Shown here: piece after piece, positions 1-5,515 of the stretch
How positions within the stretch are numbered: position 1 is the stretch's first letter
Layout: each line of letters starts with the position of its first letter
NCBI GenBank assembly: GCA_030609865.1
Contig: JAUWSZ010000219.1
Span: 1 to 5,515, forward strand
Direction of reading: 5' to 3'
DNA from: a bacterium
Lineage (GTDB): Bacteria; Desulfobacterota; DSWW01
DNA length: 5,515 nt
Program-made: the position numbers and the translations under genes
The notes under the pieces: generated by a model
Told to the model about the DNA's origin: nothing
Seen by the model: the letters and a program-made list of their open reading frames with translations, nothing else
Databases searched by the model: none

Positions 1-2660
1 ACAAAAGGCTCGAAATCCTTCCATGGATTCCAACGCTTCTTACCCCGTCCCAGACGCCGGGTCACGACCAGGGCGCAACCGGCACGCGTAGCGGCGACAT
101 ATCGAAGCCTAAGCGCCTCTGCCCAGGCAAAGGCCTTTTCCTTTTCGGCGAGCCCTTCCCATCCCTCAGGGTGGGCCAACACCGGCTGCTGGTAGGCCCG
201 CTTCGGGCCCAGGACGAGCATGTGCCCGAGCACCCGGCCTCCCGAACGATCGATGTGGGTCTGCACTCCGTGATCATACTCGCCCGAGGGATCGGCAAGG
301 AAGACCACAGGGGCTTCCAGCCCCTTGACCTTGTGGAGGTTCATAATCCGCACGAGAGGCCTCTCTCCGGATCGGGCGGAAATCCCGTCGTGGGGCGCCT
401 CCAGACGAACGAGCTCGCCCAGACGTTCGACGACCTGTTCGCTCGTCCACATCTGTCTTTGCGCATCCCGAAGGATCTCGATCGCCTTGGCGAGGCTCCC
501 GGCCTCCACGTCCCCGCCGGGACGACTGCCGGCCAGGGCCATCAACCCGAGGTCGGCCACCATTTTTTCGAGGGCGGCCGGAACGGGCAGCCGCGCCAGC
601 CAGCGCGCGTACCGTCTGAGGCGCCCGAAGGCATCCCGGAAGGCCTCCGCGTCCTCTTCGCCCAACCCCTCCTCCGGAACGGCCTCCCTGTAGGAGAACC
701 GGCTGCCCGCCTTCTTCAAGGCATACAGAGCCGTGTCGCTTACGCCGAAGAGTTCGCTCCTGAGCGCAGCCACGAGGCACACCGGGTTGTCCGAATAGAC
801 CACGGCCTGCAGGCAGAGGTGGAGAAGCTCGAGCTCGCTCACCTCGTTCAGCGTTGTCCCCCCGCTCACCTGGTTCGGAATGCCGAGGTCCTGGAGCTTG
901 CGGGCATACAGGCTGAGGTGCCTTCGCTTGAATGTGACGATCATAAAATCTTCGGGGCCGACCTCCGCGGGCTTTCCCGCTTCCAGCTCCCTCGTCGTCC
1001 GGGGCACGGTCATCCCGGAGTCGATGGCGCCCCGAATGGTGCGCGCGATGCGGTCGGCTTCGTACTCGACCGCTTCGTCCGTATTCGAATAATCCTCTGG
1101 AATCGAAAGGGCATACAGGCCGCTCAACTCCCCGTCGTTCCCTTCCAAACGACCGGGCTGCAATGGCACGTACCCCGGAGATTCGTCCGAATCCTTGCGA
1201 GGAAACCTTTTGTGCGTGCCCGGGGAATCATCGGAATCCGCGTTCTCCGGCTCGAACACCTGGTTGACCCATTCGATGATCGCGCCGGTGGTCCGGAAAT
1301 TCACGGAAAGCTCCAGGAGGATCCCTTCTGCTCCTTTCCCGTCGCCCCGACGGATCATCGACTTGACCTCGTTGTACGTGACGATATCCGCCCGTCGGAA
1401 GCGGTAGATCGACTGCTTGGGATCGCCTACGACGAACAACGATCCGGGCCGAGGGACGCACTTGCGCCATTCGGTCTCCTCCGGGTCCGTCGCTGTGAGC
1501 ATCATCATCACCTCTGCCTGGACCGGATCCGTGTCCTGGAACTCATCCACCAGCAGGAACCGGAAGCGATCACGAAAATACCTCCTCACATGAGGCTTGT
1601 CCCGAAGGAGCCCTGCCGCCTTGATCAACAAATCCTGAAAGTTGAGTTGACCGCGCTCGCCCCGCAGACGGTCGTAGATCTCCCGGGCCCGAAACAGGAT
1701 CCGCAGGACCGTGGGGTAGCGGTACTCGTACCAGGCGCGCAGGGCCGGCTGGACCACCTCTGCCCGGAACCGCCCCCAGCGGTCCTCCTCCTGTTTGGCG
1801 TCGTCCCGGGTGAAGCGCCCTTCCCGCATCCACTCCTTTTGCGTAGCCTTCCCTTTCCTGTCGAAGAGCGCCAGCACCTCTATGAGCTGACTCTGCGGAC
1901 GCAGGTCCCCGTAATGGGAGATGACCCAGGGCAAGCGCTTGAAATGGGGTATGAGGGAATCGGTTCCCCACTGGGCGGGCAGGTCCCGGGCAAACCTCCG
2001 CATGTGCGCCACGTATCGCTGAAAGTCGTTCTGTGCCTTGGTCAGATCCGGCTCATCCCTTCCCTCATCCGGCACGGGCCATTCGTCCACGTCCGGGAAG
2101 TCGGCAAATCGAAGGAACGTGTTCTCCAGGTCCTCCAATGCAAGGCCAAGACGATCCAGCTCGGAACGCAGGCCTTCCGTGTCTTCGACCAGAAGGCTTG
2201 CGGTCAGCTCTTCCCATGCCTCGATCCGCAGCCGTTGGTCCACATCCTCATCGATCTCCTCGAATGCGAGATCCACTCCTGCCTCGACCGGCCGTTCCCG
2301 CAGCAGCCGCGCGCAGAACGCGTGAATCGTGCCGATAAATACCTGCTCGATGTTGGCCAGGGCCTTCTCGAGCCGCTCTCTTTCCTCCCCTCCTGCTTCG
2401 CGCACAGCCCTTTCCAGCCTCACCTGGAACCGGGCCCGAAGCTCCGCGGCAGCCTTCCTCGTGAACGTCACCGCAGCCAGGGTGCGGATCTCTTCGCACT
2501 TCCCCCCGGCAAGGAGCGCGACCATACGTTCCACCATGCTCGCCGTCTTGCCCGTGCCGGCAGCCGCCTCGACCAGCATGTTCCTGTCCAGATCGTTCGT
2601 GATCCGATCCCGCTGGTCCTGGTCGGCAGGCATTGGAAGATCGGATCTATTCCTGGTCAT
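1..2660 (-). CDS. addA: AddA-type UvrD/RecB-family helicase subunit, C-terminus off the left edge
   Basis: Superfamily 1A DNA helicase, the motor subunit of an AddAB double-strand-break resection complex acting on DNA ends in the cytoplasm. I translated it by hand: 886 codons are open from the ATG to the window edge. Motifs seen: Q-motif region around Q16; Walker A AAAGTGKT (32-39); motif Ia AVTFTRKAAAELR (63-75); GTIHAFCARLLRERP (110-124); Walker B LLVDEFQDTD (369-378); motif III VVGDPKQSIYRF (410-421); motif IV SVNFRTT (452-458); motif V NLHKVKGLEAPVV (774-786); motif VI YVAATRA (854-860) with R859 as likely arginine finger. All are canonical, so the helicase looks active. The window ends about 26 residues after motif VI, so the usual C-terminal PD-(D/E)XK domain cannot be judged. 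The start at 2660 is preferred over M10 because it has a GGAGG upstream and overlaps addB by 14 bases. UvrD or PcrA is unlikely given the HAFCARLLRERP signature, the length and the neighbour. Confidence 0.93.
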   Translation of the reverse strand, partial: MTRNRSDLPMPADQDQRDRITNDLDRNMLVEAAAGTGKTASMVERMVALLAGGKCEEIRTLAAVTFTRKAAAELRARFQVRLERAVREAGGEERERLEKALANIEQVFIGTIHAFCARLLRERPVEAGVDLAFEEIDEDVDQRLRIEAWEELTASLLVEDTEGLRSELDRLGLALEDLENTFLRFADFPDVDEWPVPDEGRDEPDLTKAQNDFQRYVAHMRRFARDLPAQWGTDSLIPHFKRLPWVISHYGDLRPQSQLIEVLALFDRKGKATQKEWMREGRFTRDDAKQEEDRWGRFRAEVVQPALRAWYEYRYPTVLRILFRAREIYDRLRGERGQLNFQDLLIKAAGLLRDKPHVRRYFRDRFRFLLVDEFQDTDPVQAEVMMMLTATDPEETEWRKCVPRPGSLFVVGDPKQSIYRFRRADIVTYNEVKSMIRRGDGKGAEGILLELSVNFRTTGAIIEWVNQVFEPENADSDDSPGTHKRFPRKDSDESPGYVPLQPGRLEGNDGELSGLYALSIPEDYSNTDEAVEYEADRIARTIRGAIDSGMTVPRTTRELEAGKPAEVGPEDFMIVTFKRRHLSLYARKLQDLGIPNQVSGGTTLNEVSELELLHLCLQAVVYSDNPVCLVAALRSELFGVSDTALYALKKAGSRFSYREAVPEEGLGEEDAEAFRDAFGRLRRYARWLARLPVPAALEKMVADLGLMALAGSRPGGDVEAGSLAKAIEILRDAQRQMWTSEQVVERLGELVRLEAPHDGISARSGERPLVRIMNLHKVKGLEAPVVFLADPSGEYDHGVQTHIDRSGGRVLGHMLVLGPKRAYQQPVLAHPEGWEGLAEKEKAFAWAEALRLRYVAATRAGCALVVTRRLGRGKKRWNPWKDFEPF

Positions 2661-3159
2661 AGCCTCTCAGCCTCCGAAACGGCGTGAGTGGTTCGTTCTC
2701 CTGGTTCTCGAGTTTGCGCGAAGACGCCTCAGCCGCGGCATGCACATCCCCGAAGGCGTCCTTGTAGTCGCTGTAGTTGACGTCTCCGGGATCGTCCGTA
2801 AAAGGGAAGGCTCCCCTTGCAAGCATCTCGCACAGGCGCCCAAGCACACGTACCCCCTCGGCAAGCTCTGCTGCTGTCCATTCGACCCTTTCGCCGTGCT
2901 CGCGCGTGGTCGGGAAGAAGTAGCCGAAGCGGTCAACCGCGGCCTCCGGCGAGACCGTTTCCTTCAGGCGGCTCTCGGCCAATTGCAGATACAGGGCACT
3001 CTGCACGAGCCGTCCGCTGTTGAAAGGGTCCTCGGGGGCGCCGGGCCTCTCCCTCCTGTACCTCCAACTGCTTCCTGTCTTGTAGTCCCAGACAGTGTAC
3101 TTCTTCCCTCCGGACCCGGGGACTTGATCGACCCGGTCGATCCTCCCCCTGGCGCGCAC
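2647..3159 (-). CDS. C-terminal catalytic half of the AddB-like nuclease, separated by the in-frame TAG
   Basis: This is the direct in-frame continuation of the AddB-like gene: six codons (LEGGAT) lie between the TAG and the GTG at 3159. From that GTG it encodes 170 residues. It holds the PD-(D/E)XK core: GRIDRVD (5-11), WDYKTG (24-29) with the metal-binding Asp and catalytic Lys, and VQSALYLQLAE (52-62) with the conserved Gln and Tyr. The end, SSRKLENQENEPLTPFRRLRGY, is typical of this family's C-terminus, so the downstream frame is intact and not decayed. Translated alone it would lack the His helix (H666) and the first Fe-S cysteine, which lie before the TAG; whether it folds by itself or pairs with the upstream product is unknown. 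It ends with TAG and overlaps addA by 14 bases. It may be the tail of a pseudogene, a second subunit, or part of one read-through protein. Confidence 0.8.
   Translation of the reverse strand: MRARGRIDRVDQVPGSGGKKYTVWDYKTGSSWRYRRERPGAPEDPFNSGRLVQSALYLQLAESRLKETVSPEAAVDRFGYFFPTTREHGERVEWTAAELAEGVRVLGRLCEMLARGAFPFTDDPGDVNYSDYKDAFGDVHAAAEASSRKLENQENEPLTPFRRLRGYDQE
2671..2675 (-). promoter_or_regulatory. Ribosome binding site of addA
   Basis: GGAGG lies 10 bases upstream of the ATG at 2660, inside the last codons of addB. A second weaker AGAGG at 2667-2663 is only 2 bases from the ATG. The site supports the ATG at 2660 rather than the in-frame ATG nine codons later, which has no such sequence. 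The 14-base overlap of addA with the end of addB points to translational coupling in one operon. Confidence 0.65.
2752..2781 (-). other. Degenerate 4Fe-4S staple region of AddB (cysteines absent)
   Basis: The residues VNYSDYKDAF (127-136 of the C-terminal fragment), followed by GDV, match the shape CxYCDYxxxCGD of the C-terminal Fe-S staple in AddB-type nucleases, but Val, Ser and Phe stand where the three Cys would be. The nearest Cys (fragment residue 110) is in a helix before it. The first staple cysteine (C630 of the upstream part) is still present. The match is by eye to the family pattern, not by alignment. Confidence 0.5.
3126..3142 (-). repeat. Perfect 7-bp inverted repeat, 3-base loop, over the IDRVD codons
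   Basis: GATCGAC, CGG, GTCGATC: both arms match perfectly. In the mRNA it would form a small hairpin beginning 36 bases after the amber codon. It lies entirely in the codons for the catalytic IDRVD motif, and no U-run follows, so it is not a terminator. A function is not shown. Confidence 0.3.
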
Positions 3160-3173
3160 GGTCGCCCCACCTT
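3157..3173 (-). promoter_or_regulatory. Shine-Dalgarno-like AAGGTGG and GTG start candidate just after the amber codon
   Basis: AAGGTGG (3173-3167) differs by one base from AAGGAGG and sits 7 bases before the GTG at 3159-3157, a good spacing. It could allow ribosomes that stop at 3180-3178 to restart 18 bases further on. The same bases encode the conserved EGG turn, so the resemblance may be chance. I see no other start in this frame before M112 of the fragment. Confidence 0.35.
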
Positions 3174-3177
3174 CAAG

Positions 3178-3180
3178 CTA
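3178..3180 (-). other. In-frame amber (TAG) codon inside the addB reading frame
   Basis: The local reading is CTG TAG CTT, giving ...DTLEPVSL, stop, LEGGATVRARGRIDRVD. Both sides are in the same frame (codon first bases at 5484, 3180 and 3159 are all multiples of 3), so no frameshift is involved. The stop falls in the alternating strand that leads into the GRIDRVD motif, where related proteins have a polar residue. CAG (Gln), AAG (Lys) or GAG (Glu) would each become TAG by one base change. Confidence 0.9.
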
Positions 3181-5515
3181 CAGGCTGACCGGTTCGAGCG
3201 TGTCGAGAGGGGTTCCCTGCCCCTCGGGCAGCATGCCTATCGAGGCCTCGAAGCAGAAGGGCCTGCTCTTCCTGCAGAATTCCTCTTCTTCCTGGAGGAA
3301 GATCCGGGATGCCTGCTGCAGGTCCAGGGTCTCCCGCTCGCAGGCGGCCCGGCTCGGGGCAGGCTTGCTGTCCCTCCACCACGCCAACACCTCGTCGAGC
3401 GTCTCCACCAGAGCCTTCTCGTCTCTCTGGAAATCAGGCAAAAGGTCCTGCTCGCTCAGACGGTGCATGAACCTGCGGAACACCGCGTGGAGGAGTTGCC
3501 CCCTCTCCGCCGGATCGAGCCAGATCCTCGGATCGATTCGAACCTCGTCAGGGGGTCGGATGCCGAGGACGTACCGGAAGAAGTACTCCATCGGACAGGC
3601 ACCCACCATCTCCAGCGCGCTCGCAGACAGGACCGGGCCGTCCGGCTTCGTGGGGTCCAGATCCAGACCCGCCTGGGGAACATGGCCGTCGTATTCGGTG
3701 AACCTGTCGCTGGCCCGCGCCTTCCGTGCGACGAATCCCCGCCCCAGGTGGGGAAAGCTGCGGACGAGCACTTCCTGCGGGTCCAGGATTCCATCCCCTT
3801 CGCACATCCACCAAACCCAGGACTCGGTCAGGTCGAGACAGCGGTCGAGGCTGCCCGGGGCGAAGGAGGCGGGCTCCGGAAGCCACCGGATCAGGTCATC
3901 CTGGTCGCCCTGGGGATTTCCGGCGAGGATCCGAAAAGCGGCCAAAACCATGGGGCTCGGGAACATCTCCCGATCATCGGTGAGGCTCCGGCAGCAGTAG
4001 CTCAGCGTCACGTTGCCGCGGAGCCGGGCCAGGAGCCTGGCGAAGCCCTGCGCGGTTCGGGCGAGGCGGCTTGCCGCGGTGGGCAGATCCCCGGACACCC
4101 TGATTCGCTCTCCATCGAGAAGAAGCGGGTCCTGCAGGCCCGCGCCCGGGAAGCGGCTGTCGTCCAGCCCGACGATAAAGGTGTGCTTCCGGCCGGAGTG
4201 ACCGCCGCCGTAGATAGGGGCCACATGAAGCCGCCCGGGCCGCGGCCCTTCTCCGCGCACCGGAGCGGACAGACACAGATTCTCCAGCCACTTCCAGATG
4301 TCCAGCCCCTCCACGTCCTCATCTCCGAGGCAATCGGAAAGCTCTCCGATCCTTTCGGAGAGCCTAACACGAACGTATTCGTCGAACCGGTTGATGTGCC
4401 GAGCGTGCCGCTCCAGGAAGGCGCGGGCCGTCTCCAGGAGATCCCGTTGCCTGACCGCCCTTTCGGGCACGTACGAAAGAAGGCCCCGGACAAGGCGCCG
4501 AATCGCCTCGAGCCCCTTGATTCGCCGAGCCAGGCGTGCCGCCTCGTCGCCCGATCCTTCGCCCTCCTCGTCGCTCAGCCTGCCCGATGCCTTCTTCCTC
4601 TCGGCGGCGTTCATCGCTTGATCGATCTTCGTCAGGTACCTTGCCCGCCCGCCGCCGATCGGCAGGGTCCGAAGCAGGGCCCCGAGCTTGGGGAAGGGGA
4701 TCTCGTCCTTCCCCGTCTCATCGATTCTGAGGAGACCGTCTTGAATCATCCTGACCAGGGTCGATTGGGGATACCCCTCCCGAATCCAGGAAAGCCATCC
4801 CAGCAGGGCTCGTGCCGGGCGGCCGTAGCGGGCCGGGATGCCCTCGGCAAACGTGACCGGCAGGGCCTCTCCTGGTTCATCGTCCATCAGTCGGGAGGCA
4901 ATCTCATAGATGAGGGGAACGTAAGTGGCCGTATCCGTGTGAAGGATCTCCACCTCGTCGAGGGCAACCCCTTGTCCCACACAGCACCGCAGGACCTCGC
5001 GCACCTCGTTCACCTCGCCCACGGCCCGAAAAATCCCGGTCGTGCCGGGCGTTCCGGGCTGATCCACAGGGAGGTTGATCCTCTGCTTCTCCGGGATACG
5101 CTCCAGGAAGGCCGTCTCCAACAGGCAAAGATCCTCGGCCACATCCTCCGGCACCAGGACGAGCGTCTCCTCTGCAATCTCCCCCGGATTGCCTTCCAGC
5201 CGCTCCCGGGCCAGGCGAAGGAGCACCGCATAATCTGCCAGCCTCTCCGCCTCGAGGGCCTTTTCGTATTCCTCGAGGAGCCTTTTGATCTCTTTCCCTT
5301 TGCGCGCCACCTCGAAGGCCCCGACCTTCAGGCTGCCGGACTTCAGGCCTGCCAGTCGCAGGTCGCGGATCGCATGGGTCAGGGTTTTCGTGAGCCCCGG
5401 GCTGGGCGCCAGCCCGGTCGTGTACCCGCCTCCGCGGACTCTCAACCGTTCGAACAGGCGGTCCACCAGGACCTCGAGACGCACCCCGCGGAGGAAGGCG
5501 AGACCCCTCCGATCC
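3178..5515 (-). CDS. addB: AddB-like protein, N-terminal and middle part up to an in-frame TAG; 5' end off the right edge
   Basis: Inactivated-helicase and partial nuclease region of an AddB-like subunit. The frame is open to the window edge. The GTG at 5484 is only the first in-window start; ten sense codons precede it and continue the protein, so the true start lies outside. Numbering from that GTG: helical region with LLEEYEKALEAERLADYAVLLRL (69-91; describes the DYA..L signature typical of the family), motif-V-like FIVGLDDSRFPG (436-447), then SASALEMVGACPMEYFFRY (620-638), the usual entry to RecB/AddB-type nuclease domains, with C630 at the position of the first Fe-S cysteine. H666 in GQLLHAVFRRF is the conserved nuclease His, and FEASIG (745-750) the expected strand. 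The frame then stops at TAG (codon 769), before the catalytic Asp and Lys, so this product alone should lack nuclease activity. A Walker A, if any, is outside. The AddB family call is by motif and by the downstream addA; it could also be filed as a generic PD-(D/E)XK nuclease family protein. Confidence 0.88.
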   Translation of the reverse strand, partial: DRRGLAFLRGVRLEVLVDRLFERLRVRGGGYTTGLAPSPGLTKTLTHAIRDLRLAGLKSGSLKVGAFEVARKGKEIKRLLEEYEKALEAERLADYAVLLRLARERLEGNPGEIAEETLVLVPEDVAEDLCLLETAFLERIPEKQRINLPVDQPGTPGTTGIFRAVGEVNEVREVLRCCVGQGVALDEVEILHTDTATYVPLIYEIASRLMDDEPGEALPVTFAEGIPARYGRPARALLGWLSWIREGYPQSTLVRMIQDGLLRIDETGKDEIPFPKLGALLRTLPIGGGRARYLTKIDQAMNAAERKKASGRLSDEEGEGSGDEAARLARRIKGLEAIRRLVRGLLSYVPERAVRQRDLLETARAFLERHARHINRFDEYVRVRLSERIGELSDCLGDEDVEGLDIWKWLENLCLSAPVRGEGPRPGRLHVAPIYGGGHSGRKHTFIVGLDDSRFPGAGLQDPLLLDGERIRVSGDLPTAASRLARTAQGFARLLARLRGNVTLSYCCRSLTDDREMFPSPMVLAAFRILAGNPQGDQDDLIRWLPEPASFAPGSLDRCLDLTESWVWWMCEGDGILDPQEVLVRSFPHLGRGFVARKARASDRFTEYDGHVPQAGLDLDPTKPDGPVLSASALEMVGACPMEYFFRYVLGIRPPDEVRIDPRIWLDPAERGQLLHAVFRRFMHRLSEQDLLPDFQRDEKALVETLDEVLAWWRDSKPAPSRAACERETLDLQQASRIFLQEEEEFCRKSRPFCFEASIGMLPEGQGTPLDTLEPVSL

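Noticed and set aside
171..2687. Plus-strand open frame of 838 codons, the longest in the window
   Set aside because: It is the exact codon-register complement of addA, has no recognisable domain, and is open (in fact from position 3) only because addA uses no TTA, CTA or TCA. The minus strand shows all SF1 helicase motifs in order.
3160..3180. Frameshift as the cause of the broken addB
   Set aside because: Codons on both sides of the stop are in the same frame and the protein reads on sensibly, so a single base substitution, not an insertion or deletion, separates the two halves.
3110..3180. Selenocysteine insertion at the internal stop
   Set aside because: The codon is TAG, not TGA, and it is not at a redox-active cysteine position.
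3200..4000. Plus-strand frame of 266 codons rich in Ser and Arg
   Set aside because: Composition is that of an out-of-register shadow of a GC-rich gene, and it lies wholly against AddB-like coding sequence with clear motifs.
5482..5484. GTG as the true start of addB
   Set aside because: Ten in-frame sense codons precede it up to the edge (DRRGLAFLRG), continuing the protein naturally, and the N-terminal part expected for AddB is missing.
2641..5515. Plus-strand frame open to the right edge over addB
   Set aside because: It is again the codon-register complement of the sense gene, without protein-like features; it comes from the same codon bias.

Overview
This window is GC-rich and densely coding (I estimate about 60% or more; I did not count). 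All real genes lie on the minus strand. It holds most of a two-gene addB-addA operon, which encodes the bacterial AddAB (RexAB) helicase-nuclease that resects double-strand breaks for RecA-dependent repair. Protein style and base composition fit a high-GC bacterium of the Desulfobacterota/Deltaproteobacteria kind, but nothing here fixes the taxon. There is no stretch over 300 bases without a gene, and no tRNA, rRNA, CRISPR array, insertion sequence or attachment site was seen.

Reading in the direction of transcription (right to left), an AddB-like PD-(D/E)XK nuclease/inactivated-helicase protein enters from the right edge (5' end outside the window) and runs to a TAG stop at 3180-3178. The same frame continues beyond that TAG without any shift. 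It carries the catalytic half of the nuclease domain (GRIDRVD, then WDYKTG, then QSALY) down to a second TAG at 2649-2647. The addB gene is thus cut by one in-frame amber codon between the His motif and the catalytic Asp/Lys residues of one nuclease domain. The next gene, addA, starts at 2660 and overlaps the end of addB by 14 bases. It runs off the left edge just after helicase motif VI, so any C-terminal nuclease domain is not visible.

The amber codon is the main point of interest. A nonsense mutation (for example CAG to TAG), a sequencing error, natural splitting with restart at a GTG 18 bases downstream, and amber recoding such as pyrrolysine are all open. The terminal TAG of the same gene has no back-up stop for 132 codons, which argues against efficient genome-wide recoding. 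Two further oddities are the apparent loss of the three C-terminal cysteines of the AddB-type 4Fe-4S staple, and the complete absence of TTA, CTA and TCA codons in about 1,840 sense codons. That codon bias leaves the antisense frame open across both genes and creates a spurious plus-strand ORF of more than 800 codons.
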